The position numbers and the translations under genes are program-made. A DNA stretch of 30,476 nt, from contig JAJRSX010000176.1 of NCBI GenBank assembly GCA_024278555.1, forward strand, positions 1 to 30,476, read 5' to 3'. The DNA comes from a bacterium. GTDB taxonomy: Bacteria > CG2-30-53-67 > CG2-30-70-394. The notes beneath the pieces were generated by a model. It made no database searches and was not told the DNA's origin. It worked only from the letters and a program-made list of their open reading frames with translations. Within the stretch, counting starts at the first letter, position 1. Each line of letters opens with the position of its first letter. Below are positions 7,322 through 15,240 of the stretch, piece after piece.

Positions 7322-8548
7322 ATGAATACTTCACCGCTACCACGCCTCCTCGCCGGTCCGCTGGCCAATGCCCTGCCTTCGGCACCGGTGGTGGTGGTGA
7401 CCGGGGCACGACAGGCCGGGAAGAGCACCCTGGTCCAGATGGCGGAGGTGGTGGGCGAGCGGAGCTATCTCAGCCTCGACGATATGGAGATACGCGCCCG
7501 CGCCGCGGATGATCCCGACCTCCTGGTCCGCTCCGCCCCCACCCTCACCATCGACGAGGTGCAACGCGCCCCGGAGCTCCTCCTGGCGGTAAAACGGGCC
7601 GTGGACGAGGAGCGGCGGCCGGGACGATTCATCTTGACCGGCTCGGCCAACCTCCTCCTGATGAAGCAAATCGCCGAGACCCTCGCCGGCCGCGTCGCCT
7701 ATTTCACCCTTGAGCCGCTGAGCCGGAGGGAGCAGCTCGGCCGCGGGGAGGCAGGGGCGTGGGAGCGGCTCTTCGACACTGAGGAGGTCGAGTGGCCTGA
7801 CCTCCTCACCGCGGAGACGGCACCGGAGGAGGCGTGGCCCGACCTCGCCCTACGGGGTGGATACCCGACGCCGGCCCACCACCTCACCGACACGGATAGC
7901 CGCGCCTTCTGGTTTGCCGGTTACGCCCAGACCTACCTGGAGCGAGACCTGCGCGACCTCTCGGCGGTCCATGGCCTGGTGGAGTTTCGCCGTCTCATGC
8001 GCGCCGCCTGTCTTCGCCTCGGCAACCTCGTCAACCAGACCGAGCTCGGCCGCGACGTGGGGCTCCCCCAGCCGACGGTGCACCGCTACCTCGCCCTCCT
8101 CGAAACCTCCTACCAGCTCGTCCGGCTGCCTGCCTACGCGGTCAATCGCACCAAGCGACTCATCAAGAGCCCGAAACTCTACTGGACCGATACGGGGGTC
8201 GCCCTCCACCTCGCGGGGGAAGAACAGCCACGTGGCGCCCACCTGGAGAACCTCATCCTTACCGACCTTCACGCCTGGGCAGGCGCACGTGTCGACCGAC
8301 CCCAGCTCCTCTACTGGCGGACGACCACCGGGGAGGAGGTGGACTTCGTGATCGAGTGGCGCGGCAAGCTCCTCCCCATCGAGATCAAGGCGACCCGCCG
8401 GCCACGCCTCGCCGATGCCAAGTCGCTGCGCACCTTCCGCGCCGAGTACCCCGACCGCACCCGGGGCGGCCTCCTCCTCCATACGGGCACCGAGCTCGGC
8501 TGGATCGCCGACGGCGTCCTCGCCGTCCCCTGGTGGCGGGTGGTGTGA
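7322..8548 (+). CDS. AAA-family ATPase with DUF4143 domain
   Basis: Member of the widespread AAA_14/DUF4143 family, whose cellular role is not established. The 408 residues have Walker A GARQAGKST (28-36), Walker B-like LTIDEVQRAPEL, a sensor-like LTGSANLLL, then a winged-helix region (NQTELGRDVGLPQPTVHRYL) typical of DUF4143. The C-terminal part has a PD-(D/E)XK-like signature (EEVDFVIEW...IEIKAT). It is a single gene between convergent and co-directional core genes. ATG 7304 would add six residues but lies inside the palindrome at 7300-7318, so 7322 is preferred. Neither start has a Shine-Dalgarno. Confidence 0.88.
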   Translation: MNTSPLPRLLAGPLANALPSAPVVVVTGARQAGKSTLVQMAEVVGERSYLSLDDMEIRARAADDPDLLVRSAPTLTIDEVQRAPELLLAVKRAVDEERRPGRFILTGSANLLLMKQIAETLAGRVAYFTLEPLSRREQLGRGEAGAWERLFDTEEVEWPDLLTAETAPEEAWPDLALRGGYPTPAHHLTDTDSRAFWFAGYAQTYLERDLRDLSAVHGLVEFRRLMRAACLRLGNLVNQTELGRDVGLPQPTVHRYLALLETSYQLVRLPAYAVNRTKRLIKSPKLYWTDTGVALHLAGEEQPRGAHLENLILTDLHAWAGARVDRPQLLYWRTTTGEEVDFVIEWRGKLLPIEIKATRRPRLADAKSLRTFRAEYPDRTRGGLLLHTGTELGWIADGVLAVPWWRVV

Positions 8549-8574
8549 CCCCACGGGAACCCACAGCCACCAAG

Positions 8575-8595
8575 CCCCCCGACGAGGTCGGGGGG
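8575..8595 (+). terminator. Hairpin after the AAA/DUF4143 gene
   Basis: CCCCCCGAC-GAG-GTCGGGGGG forms a perfect 9-bp GC stem with a 3-nt loop, 26 nt after the stop codon. There is no T tract behind it, so it is a terminator-like or transcript-protecting hairpin rather than a textbook intrinsic terminator. The remainder of 8596-8736 shows nothing clear. Confidence 0.45.
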
Positions 8596-8736
8596 ATCGG
8601 CCGGGCGCTCGCGCGGATCCCGACCCACCAACGTCATCCGCCGTCGCCCGTGGGCGGCCTTGGTGGGCTTGGTGTTCTTGTCCCGGTAAACTCTTCCCCC
8701 GCTTGGCACCGCCCTCCCCCCGCGCCAACCTCCCCC

Positions 8737-9255
8737 ATGGCCCGCGCCGCACGCGCCATCGTCCTCGCCGCGTCGCTGTTCACCCTCGCCACCGGCTGCG
8801 CCCACGTGGAGCACCGGCGGATGGTGGTCACCGCCTACGACCCGGGTGGCGAGTCGTGTGGCTGGCAACGGGGGCGGCTGCTCTTCTGGCGCAAGTACGT
8901 CTCCGCGGGGCCGCGCAAGGGGGAGCGGTACACCGGCCGGACCGCCAGCGGCACAAAGCCGAAGACCCCGCGGCCGGGCCTCTTCTCCTGGGACACGGTG
9001 CGCCACCCGTGGATGGCGCCGGTGCGCCTGGTCTTCTTCTGGAACCTCCTGCCGCGTGCCGGCACCATCGCCGCCGACACCCGCTACTACCCCTTCGGCA
9101 CCCGGATCTACGTCCCCGGCTGGGGGTGGGGGGTGGTGGAGGACCGCGGCGGCGCCATCAAGGGGCCGGCCCACATCGACCTCTTCTTCAGCTCCCGCCG
9201 CCAGGCCCTGGCGTGGGGCCGCCAGCGGCTCACCGTGAAGGTGGTGGCGCCGTAG
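8737..9255 (+). CDS. 3D-domain lipoprotein
   Basis: Predicted lipoprotein of 172 residues with a lipobox LATGC (Cys21). The mature part matches the 3D (Asp-Asp-Asp) domain found at the C-terminus of MltA lytic transglycosylases and in other wall-active proteins: VTAYDP, then DTRYYPFGTRIYVPG (D114), GVVEDRGGAIKG (D136) and AHIDLFF (D148). The three Asp are present. It is much shorter than MltA, so only the 3D domain is kept, with an insert rich in Arg/Lys/Trp between the first strand and the core. A role in peptidoglycan binding or cleavage is inferred. ATG 8737 directly follows CCTCCCCC, without a Shine-Dalgarno. Confidence 0.8.
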   Translation: MARAARAIVLAASLFTLATGCAHVEHRRMVVTAYDPGGESCGWQRGRLLFWRKYVSAGPRKGERYTGRTASGTKPKTPRPGLFSWDTVRHPWMAPVRLVFFWNLLPRAGTIAADTRYYPFGTRIYVPGWGWGVVEDRGGAIKGPAHIDLFFSSRRQALAWGRQRLTVKVVAP

Positions 9256-9293
9256 ACAGCTCCACAACGCGGCTGTCATTGCTGGCGCGAGTA

Positions 9294-9324
9294 GGTCGCG
9301 CAGGGGCGCAGAGGGCGATGACTG
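9294..9324 (-). repeat. Dispersed GCGCAG-type repeat
   Basis: GTCGCGCAGGGGCGCAGAGG and a following CGATGACTGG resemble 22190-22230 (TCGCGCAGAGGCGCAGAG, ending CGATCACTGG). It lies in the 145-bp gap between two lipoprotein genes. It belongs to the inverse orientation of the TTTGCG/CTCTGCG repeat family. Confidence 0.45.
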
Positions 9325-9400
9325 GCGAGAGTCGGCGGCGCCCGAGAACACTTCCCGACGGTGCGCTAAACTTCGACTCGTGGTCCATGGAGAAGCCGTG

Positions 9401-10210
9401 ATGACCCATCCCCCCTGTTCGTACCCTCAGCTCCCCATGGACGCCTCGCGCGCCGCCGAGACCGCGTGGGCGCGGCGCCGTGGGGGGCGTCTCATCCGCC
9501 GGATGGCCCTCGCCGGATCGCTGCTCGCGGCCCTGGTCGCCGGTTGCGCCACCTACGGCGAGCGCGTCGCGTCGATCCCCTTGCCGTCGGCCCAGGCGGA
9601 CCACGTGGAGGTGGCGGGGGTGACGCTCGTGGCCCGGCCCTACGTCGACGTGCGCGAGGCGAAGGCGGCCTTCGGCTTCGACATTCGCGGTGCCGGCCTC
9701 CTGCCGGTGCGCTTCGTCATCGACAACCAGAGCAACGACACGGTCCAGGTGGTGCCCGGTCAGACCCTCCTCATCGACGCCGATGGAAACGCCTGGCCCC
9801 TGCTCAGCTCCGAGCAGGCGTACCGTCGGGTGAAGGGCAAGGTGGAGGTGGGCGAGACCTTCCTGGGCGCGGCCAAGCCCGCGACCCTGCTCGGCGCGGC
9901 GGGCGCCCTGGCCGGCTTCGCCGTCGGCGTGCTTACCGGAGAAAACCTGGCGGAGACCACCAGCAAGGGTGCGGTGCTCGGCGCGGCGGCGGGCGCCGCC
10001 GGTGGCGGGGCGAGCCGCTACGACGAGCTGGGCAGCCAGGTCAGCAACGACCTCGCACGGCAATCGCTGCAAAACCGGCGGGTCGGCCGGGGCGAGCTGG
10101 CCCACGGCTACCTCTTCTTCCCCGGCCACGACGAGGCAAAATCGGCAAAGAGCCTCCGCCTGGGGATCAAGATCGGCAACGTCTCGCACATCGTCACGCT
10201 TCCCCTCTGA
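9401..10210 (+). CDS. Lipoprotein with glycine-zipper segment
   Basis: Unrecognised outer-membrane or periplasmic lipoprotein, 269 residues from ATG 9401, which has GGAG 6-7 nt upstream. A lipobox LVAGC places the lipidated Cys at residue 49, giving an unusually long n-region; ATG 9503 (15 residues before the Cys) would give a normal signal peptide but lacks a ribosome site. The mature part starts with a beta-rich region containing VRFVIDNQSNDTVQV, which looks like a beta-sandwich. Then come Ala/Gly repeats (GAAGALAGFAVG, GAVLGAAAGAAGGG) of glycine-zipper type, and a beta-rich end (LRLGIKIGNVSHIVTL). No function can be assigned. Confidence 0.75.
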   Translation: MTHPPCSYPQLPMDASRAAETAWARRRGGRLIRRMALAGSLLAALVAGCATYGERVASIPLPSAQADHVEVAGVTLVARPYVDVREAKAAFGFDIRGAGLLPVRFVIDNQSNDTVQVVPGQTLLIDADGNAWPLLSSEQAYRRVKGKVEVGETFLGAAKPATLLGAAGALAGFAVGVLTGENLAETTSKGAVLGAAAGAAGGGASRYDELGSQVSNDLARQSLQNRRVGRGELAHGYLFFPGHDEAKSAKSLRLGIKIGNVSHIVTLPL

Positions 10211-10274
10211 GCCCGGCGCCTGCCGTCGCCGCGCCTCTCGCCCCAGCTTTGACAGAGCAGGTGGCGCTCCTTAG

Positions 10275-10293
10275 CGTCGCTGAACCAGCGACG
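10275..10293. other. Perfect hairpin upstream of darT
   Basis: CGTCGCTG-AAC-CAGCGACG is an 8-bp perfect inverted repeat with a 3-nt loop, between the lipoprotein stop (10210) and the darT-like start (10320). It could be the terminator of the upstream gene or an operator for the toxin-antitoxin operon. It has no T tract. It lies where the missing toxin N-terminus would have been encoded. Confidence 0.45.
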
Positions 10294-10319
10294 AACATGT
10301 CCGGCAGGTTGATGCAACC

Positions 10320-10775
10320 ATGGATCGACGTGACCAGAAGCGTGTCCCCGGGGGCTTGAAACTGCACCAGTACGCCAACCTGTATTTCCACGCCCGCAAC
10401 CCCATGCTCCACAAGCGGCTGGGCGAAGCGAATGCGCTGTGTGTGCTCCGGGTCTCGACGGAGGTGTTGACGTTGGAAGGAGCCGTTATCACCGATCAGA
10501 ACGCGGCCAGCGACTATGTGCGCTTCCTCGCGCCATCGCAGTGGCCTTTACTCGCCTTCGACGACATCTTCGCGATGGACTGGCGTCACCCAGACGACCA
10601 GATCGCTTATTGGCGCCACAAGTCATGCAAGTGTGCCGAAGTCCTGATCCCGCATCGGGTGGAACCGAGGTTCCTGATCGGCGCCTATGTTGTGGATGCA
10701 ATCACCGCGGAGCGGCTGATGGCCGGCGGTTGCACCCTGCCCATTACCGTTGACGCCGTTCTGTTCTTCCGCTGA
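10320..10775 (+). CDS. darT: DarT-like ssDNA thymidine ADP-ribosyltransferase toxin (DUF4433), N-terminally truncated
   Basis: DarT toxins ADP-ribosylate thymidine in single-stranded DNA. These 151 residues align by eye with the DUF4433 family from about its residue 45 onward: the RRxxxxVPGG segment (3-12), LHQYANLYFHARNPML (15-30), LCVLRVS, VITDQNAASDYVRF and KSCKCAEVL with Glu107 at the position of the catalytic Glu. The N-terminal part, which in characterised DarT holds the THxDN-type NAD-binding motif, is absent. The in-frame stop at 10281 and the previous gene ending at 10210 leave no room for it, and the other frames upstream show no such motif. ATG 10320 has only a weak GGCAGG upstream. 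GC is lower than in neighbouring genes. Probably an inactivated toxin; a divergent start cannot be excluded. It is followed 12 nt later by darG. Confidence 0.75.
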   Translation: MDRRDQKRVPGGLKLHQYANLYFHARNPMLHKRLGEANALCVLRVSTEVLTLEGAVITDQNAASDYVRFLAPSQWPLLAFDDIFAMDWRHPDDQIAYWRHKSCKCAEVLIPHRVEPRFLIGAYVVDAITAERLMAGGCTLPITVDAVLFFR

Positions 10776-10787
10776 GGCGTGCACACT

Positions 10788-11906
10788 ATGAGCATGTTCA
10801 AGGTATTGATCGGCGACCTCTTCGTGAGCCAGGCGCAGACCCTGGTCAACACCGTGAATTGTGTCGGTGTCATGGGGAAGGGCGTCGCGGCGGAGTTCAA
10901 GAAGCGCTGGCCGGCGATGTTCGAAGACTACAAGCGCCGCTGCGAGCACAGGGCGGTGCGCCTCGGCGAGCCGTACCTGTATCGCGATGCGTCGGGCGTA
11001 TCGATCGTGAACTTCCCGACCAAGGGCCATTGGCGCTCACCGTCCCGGCTGGCGGATGTCGAACGGGGGCTCGACTACTTTGCGGCGCATGTTGGCGAAT
11101 GGGCCATTACGAGCGTGGCGGTGCCACCGCTGGGCTGCGGTAACGGTGGGCTGGAATGGGCGGAGGTGGGACCGCTGATCCACCGCAAGCTGCATGGTCT
11201 GTCGATCGATGTGGAGCTTTATGCACCCTACGGCACGCCCAAGCACCAGTTGACGGAGGGGTTCTTGGTCGCACCTGCACAGAGGGCGCTGTCGGGTCAG
11301 GGGCGGCGGTTCGACAAGCTGAATCCGGATTGGGTCGCGTTGATGGAGGTGCTGCGCGAGCTACAGGCGCAGCCCTACGCGAACCCGGTGGGGCGGACGA
11401 TCTTCCAGAAGATGTGTTACGTCGTCACTGAAATGGGCGTACCGACCGGCTTCTCGTTCGGCAAGGGCAGCTACGGGCCGTTCTCCGGCGACGTGAAGGC
11501 CGCGCTGCACGAGTTCGCCAACCGGAACTGGCTACATGAGGAGCCGCTCGGACGCATGGTGGCGCTCACGGTCGCTCCGCAGTATGAGCAAGACCGGCCC
11601 AGGTTCACGGCGCACATCGAGACCCACCGGAAAAAGATCGCCAAGGCAGTGGACCTCTTCAGTCGCATCAGGAATACCCGGCAGGCTGAGGAGGTGATAA
11701 CCGTGCTGTACGCGAGCCGCCAGCTCAAGCAGTCGCGCCACGGCGACGAGGTGGCCGAGCAGGAGTTGCTCGACTACATCCTGGACTGGAAGAAGTCGTG
11801 GAACACGGAGGAGAAGAAGCACGCGGTTGCGAGCGCCATTCGCAATCTCGTGCTGCTCGGCTGGATGCGTATGCGCATCAGCGAAGACTTAATCGGCGCC
11901 GCCTGA
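10788..11906 (+). CDS. darG: DarG macrodomain antitoxin
   Basis: Antitoxin that removes ADP-ribose from DNA through its N-terminal macrodomain and also sequesters DarT. The 372 residues start with MFKVLIGDLFVSQAQTLVNT; the macrodomain motifs VNTVNCVGVMGKGVA (about 20-34) and PPLGCGNGGLEW (about 107-118) are intact. After about residue 160 follows a helical C-terminal domain (IFQKMCYVVTEMGVPTGFSF, LVLLGWM) typical of DarG. ATG 10788 lies 10 nt after TGAGG; a GTG at 10779 and an ATG at 10794 are alternatives. It forms an operon with the truncated darT. The antitoxin looks complete although the toxin does not. Confidence 0.9.
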   Translation: MSMFKVLIGDLFVSQAQTLVNTVNCVGVMGKGVAAEFKKRWPAMFEDYKRRCEHRAVRLGEPYLYRDASGVSIVNFPTKGHWRSPSRLADVERGLDYFAAHVGEWAITSVAVPPLGCGNGGLEWAEVGPLIHRKLHGLSIDVELYAPYGTPKHQLTEGFLVAPAQRALSGQGRRFDKLNPDWVALMEVLRELQAQPYANPVGRTIFQKMCYVVTEMGVPTGFSFGKGSYGPFSGDVKAALHEFANRNWLHEEPLGRMVALTVAPQYEQDRPRFTAHIETHRKKIAKAVDLFSRIRNTRQAEEVITVLYASRQLKQSRHGDEVAEQELLDYILDWKKSWNTEEKKHAVASAIRNLVLLGWMRMRISEDLIGAA

Positions 11907-11990
11907 GCGAAGGGTGTGCTGCGGCGTGACCGGGAGGCCGGGCAACCAGAGGGTCGAGCGCTGTGGCTGTCAGCGGGGGCACCTTGTCTT

Positions 11991-12017
11991 CTGATTTTTC
12001 GCGCCGCGAAAAATCAG
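11991..12017. other. 12-bp perfect palindrome between convergent genes
   Basis: CTGATTTTTCGC-GCC-GCGAAAAATCAG: two 12-nt arms around a 3-nt loop, in the gap between darG (+) and the LpoA-like gene (-), overlapping the latter's stop codon (12014-12016). The T run lies in the 5' arm and the A run in the 3' arm, on both strands, so it does not have the stem-then-T-tract order of an intrinsic terminator. It may be a bidirectional RNA-end hairpin, a protein-binding site or an insertion boundary. Confidence 0.55.
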
Positions 12018-14227
12018 GGGATGGGGATCCCCCACCGGTCCTCCTCGAAGAGGCCCGGGGTCATCCCCTCGGGGTTGTCCTCGGGGGGCGGGGCGCTCGC
12101 CTCGGGCGACGGCGGCGAGTCGGTGAGGGGGAGCTGCCAGGGGGCGGCGGGCGGGCCGACCACGGTCCACGGGTCGGCGGGGGGGGACCACGAGGTGAGC
12201 TCCGGGAGCCCCTCGGGGAGCCGCTCGAAGCGATGGCGGCGGACGGTGATGAGGGTGGGCGGGACGGCGATCTCGCCGCCTTCGTCCACCGTGAGGGGGC
12301 CGGCGAGTCCGTCGAGGGCGGGGCCGCGGCCGAGGAAGGCGGCGAGGTCCGGCCCCGAGCGTACCCCCTGGTCGAGGCCGGTGAGGATCACCTGCACCGC
12401 CTGGTACGCCTGCGCCGCGAGGCGGTCGGGGTCACTGCCGAAGCGGTTGCGGTAGCGGGAGGCAAAGGCGGCGGCCGGGCTCCCCGGGGCGGCAAAGAGG
12501 CCGGTGGCGATCGCCGCCTTGCGGGCGAACCGCTCGCCCCGCTCGATCAGCTCCGGGGTGGCCGCCTCCTCGGTGGCGAGCCACACCGCCTCCTCCACCC
12601 CGTAGTAGGTGAGCTGCGCCATCACCAGCCCCACGGTCGCCGCCGGGCCGGGGAGGAAGACCGCGTCGATCCCGGAGCTCCGCTCCACCCCGTTGGGCTG
12701 CGGCGGCGGCGCGGCGGAGTCGGCCACCGGGCCGGGGAGGAGGGTGCCGTCGGCGAGCCACGGGAGGCGCGGCAGGGCGGGGTCGGGCGGCGCGGGGATG
12801 AAGGGGCGATCCGCCACCAGACGGGCGTTCGCCGCCCGCTCCTGGACGAGCAGGTTGCGGATCGGGGGGCCGAAGTCGACCCCGTCGGGGGGATAGCTCG
12901 CCTGCGCCACCACCTCCACCCCCATGCACCGCGCCCGCTCCACGAAGAGGTCGCGGAAGTGGGCGCCGTAGCCGTTGTTCGGGTAGAGGCAGGCGAGGCG
13001 ATGGGCGCCGCGCTCGCCCACCGCGTAGTCGAGGAGCCGCGCCACCTGGCTGGCGTCGCTCATCCCCACCCGAAAGAGGTAGGGGTAGCTATCCGGCAGG
13101 TCGGCGGCGGCGGCCGACGGGGTGACAAGCGGCAGCCCGGCCACCGCCGCCAGCGGCGCCAGGCGGCGACACGCCGGGCTGGTGGCCGGCCCGACCACCG
13201 CCAGGGGCAGCGTGTCGCGGTCGAGGAGCCCCCGGAGGGCCGCCTCCGCCCCCGCCTCGTTGGCGCCGGTGTCGTGGAGGGTGAGGGTGACCTGGAGGGC
13301 GCCGGGGGCCTCGCGATCCCGCTCGGCGTTGTACCTCTCCACCGCCAGGGTCGCCCCCTGGAAGAGGGCGATCCCCACCTCGGCCAAGGGTCCGGTGGTG
13401 GGTAGCAGGAGGTCGATCCGCTCCGGGTCGTACGCACGGGCGACCCTGGGCGGAGCCTGCGTGATGAGCGGCGCGGCCACCGGCGGTGGGGGCGGCGGCC
13501 TGAGGGCGGCGGCGCGTGGGTGGTCGGGGAAGGTTGCGAGGAAGTGGTCGGCGAGCCTACGGGCGAGCCTCGGGTCGCGCTCCCGGTACCGGTCGATGAG
13601 CGCCAGCAGCGCGTAGTCGGAGGGAAAGGCGGTGTCGAATTCGCGGATCACCCAGCGCAGGAAGGGCTCGGGCCGGGGCGCCAGCCACCGCTCCACCTCC
13701 GTGGCCTCGCCCTGTTGCTGCGCCGGGGAGAGGGTCTCGTGGAGGGCGGCGTAGGCGTGCGCCGCCTCCTGGTGGCGGCCGAGGGCGACCAGGGCGTGGG
13801 CGCGCATCGCCAGCAGCGCCGGGCGCGCCCGCCGGGGCCGGCGGGCGAGGAGGGTCTCGGCAAGGTGCAGCGCCTCCTCCGCCCGTTGCCGCTTGGCCAG
13901 CAGCCGGTCGAGGAGGATCACCGCCTGGGCGCCGGCGTCGCTCTCTAAGTTGTCGGCGAGGAGCCGCCGCAGCCGCACCTCCGCCAGCCATGGACGGTTC
14001 AGCCGCAGGTGGCAGCGGGCCATCTGCAAGAAGGTATCGGGGAGGTCCGGCGCCTCCGGGTGGGTTGCCACCTGCTCGGCGTAGGCGGCCAGCGCCGCCG
14101 CATACTCGCCGGCCACAAACAGCCGGTCGCCGTCGCTCGCCGCGGACGCGACCCCTGCCGCCGCCGACACCGCCAGGAGCAGGCTAACGAGCCAGATCGA
14201 GAAGGGTGAAGCAGAAGAGGGAGACAC
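12014..14227 (-). CDS. LpoA-like penicillin-binding protein activator / periplasmic substrate-binding protein
   Basis: A 737-residue exported protein. After a signal peptide (SIWLVSLLLAVSAAAGVASA) comes a helical, TPR-like region (about 30-270: GEYAAALAAYAEQ, ARCHLRLNRPWLAEVRL). A Pro-rich linker leads to a type I periplasmic-binding fold (IDLLLPTTGPLAEVG, VVGPATSPACRRLAPLAAVAGLPLVTPSA, FRVGMSDASQVARLLDYA). This TPR plus Leu/Ile/Val-binding order is that of LpoA/YraM, which activates PBP1A from the outer membrane; no lipobox Cys is seen here. The GTG at 14227 gives a clean signal peptide and overlaps the 3' end of the ubiA-like gene by 44 nt, which suggests coupling. A long in-frame extension to 14302 has poor composition. 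The family is convincing; the exact role is inferred. Confidence 0.75.
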   Translation of the reverse strand: MSPSSASPFSIWLVSLLLAVSAAAGVASAASDGDRLFVAGEYAAALAAYAEQVATHPEAPDLPDTFLQMARCHLRLNRPWLAEVRLRRLLADNLESDAGAQAVILLDRLLAKRQRAEEALHLAETLLARRPRRARPALLAMRAHALVALGRHQEAAHAYAALHETLSPAQQQGEATEVERWLAPRPEPFLRWVIREFDTAFPSDYALLALIDRYRERDPRLARRLADHFLATFPDHPRAAALRPPPPPPVAAPLITQAPPRVARAYDPERIDLLLPTTGPLAEVGIALFQGATLAVERYNAERDREAPGALQVTLTLHDTGANEAGAEAALRGLLDRDTLPLAVVGPATSPACRRLAPLAAVAGLPLVTPSAAAADLPDSYPYLFRVGMSDASQVARLLDYAVGERGAHRLACLYPNNGYGAHFRDLFVERARCMGVEVVAQASYPPDGVDFGPPIRNLLVQERAANARLVADRPFIPAPPDPALPRLPWLADGTLLPGPVADSAAPPPQPNGVERSSGIDAVFLPGPAATVGLVMAQLTYYGVEEAVWLATEEAATPELIERGERFARKAAIATGLFAAPGSPAAAFASRYRNRFGSDPDRLAAQAYQAVQVILTGLDQGVRSGPDLAAFLGRGPALDGLAGPLTVDEGGEIAVPPTLITVRRHRFERLPEGLPELTSWSPPADPWTVVGPPAAPWQLPLTDSPPSPEASAPPPEDNPEGMTPGLFEEDRWGIPIP

Positions 14228-15035
14228 TGATATAGCCGTTGAGGGTGAAGAAGGCGCGCTCGATCCGCACCATGCGGCCGCCGCGCACCAGGGTGTGCTC
14301 ATAGACCATCAGGCCGGCCACCACCAGGAGGCCGAGGTCGTAGAGGGGGCCGAGGTGGAAGAGGCGCTCCACGGTGGCGAAGCCGACGAAGGCGGCGAGG
14401 TGGCAGCCGCGGGCGATCCACAGGGCGGGGGTGACGCCGAGGCGGGCGGGGATCGAGTGGAGCCCCGCCCGGCGATCGAAGTCCAGATCCTGGAGGGCGT
14501 AGATGGTGTCGAAGCCGGTGACCCACAGCAGCACCCCGAGACAGAGGGGCAGAATGCGCGGATCGAAGCTCCCGGTGGTGGCGATCCACGCCCCGAGGGG
14601 CGCCAGCCCCAGGGCGAGGCCGAGGACCAGATGGGCCAGGCTGGTGAACCGCTTGGTGTACGAGTAGCCGAGGAGGACCGCCAGGGCGACCGGGGAGAGG
14701 GCGAGACAGAGGGGGTTGAGCTGCCACGCCGCCACCTCGAACAGCACGACCGCCCCGACGATCACCGCCTTCGTCGCCCCCGGGGAGATCTGCCCGCGCG
14801 GCAACTCACGCTCGCGGGTACGCGGATTCAGGGCGTCGATGTGTCGGTCCACCAGCCGGTTCATCCCCATGGCCGCGGAGCGCGCCCCCACCATCGCCAC
14901 CACGATCCACCCCACCACCCGCGGCGCCGGCACCCCGCCGGCGGCGAGCCACGCTCCCATGAGGGCGAAGGGGAGGGCAAAGATCGTGTGGGAGAACTTG
15001 ATCATCCTCCCGTAGGCGAAGAGCTCACGGACCAT
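14184..15035 (-). CDS. ubiA: UbiA-family prenyltransferase (4-hydroxybenzoate polyprenyltransferase-like)
   Basis: Integral membrane prenyltransferase that attaches a polyprenyl chain to an aromatic quinone precursor. The 283 residues have eight to nine hydrophobic segments and both Asp motifs: N59-x3-D63-x3-D67 (NRLVDRHID) and D183-x3-D187 (DLDFD) followed by RRAGLHSIP. The LGLALGLAPLGAWIATTG segment and the second motif resemble the non-enteric UbiA-like group, which in menaquinone (futalosine-type) organisms may act on another aromatic acid (MqnP-like). Ubiquinone versus menaquinone use cannot be decided here. ATG 15035 is preceded by CCGCCGCC with no Shine-Dalgarno. The gene overlaps the LpoA-like gene downstream. 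Confidence 0.85.
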   Translation of the reverse strand: MVRELFAYGRMIKFSHTIFALPFALMGAWLAAGGVPAPRVVGWIVVAMVGARSAAMGMNRLVDRHIDALNPRTRERELPRGQISPGATKAVIVGAVVLFEVAAWQLNPLCLALSPVALAVLLGYSYTKRFTSLAHLVLGLALGLAPLGAWIATTGSFDPRILPLCLGVLLWVTGFDTIYALQDLDFDRRAGLHSIPARLGVTPALWIARGCHLAAFVGFATVERLFHLGPLYDLGLLVVAGLMVYEHTLVRGGRMVRIERAFFTLNGYISVSLFCFTLLDLAR

Positions 15036-15230
15036 GGCGGCGGATTATCCGCCATTCCGGGCCGCGGATCTCCCCCTCAGGCGATCGCCGCGCGGCGGAG
15101 GCGCGCCCCCCTCTCCGGATCACCGTCGAGGCGGCGGACGCACCATCTCAGAAAAAATCCAGATGTAACCGATACCCATTCTGACCTGTCGCGCACCTCC
15201 GGGTGCCGACCACTCAAACCCCGACACCAC

Positions 15231-15235
15231 GGAGG
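15231..15235 (+). promoter_or_regulatory. Strong Shine-Dalgarno before the 681-residue lipoprotein
   Basis: GGAGG sits 5 nt before ATG 15241. It is the clearest ribosome-binding site in the window and stands out because most neighbouring genes have none. The preceding 200 bp (15036-15230) hold a palindrome CGCCGCGCGGCG and an A-rich patch (GAAAAAATCC near 15151) but no convincing promoter. Confidence 0.75.
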
Positions 15236-15240
15236 AATAC

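Noticed and set aside
10211-10319. Missing DarT N-terminus in another reading frame
   Set aside because: None of the three + frames shows an ITH/THxDN-type motif, and the space is too short for 45-55 residues plus a gap.
11991-12017. Intrinsic terminator for darG or the LpoA-like gene
   Set aside because: The stem is excellent, but the T run is in the 5' arm and no T tract follows on either strand.
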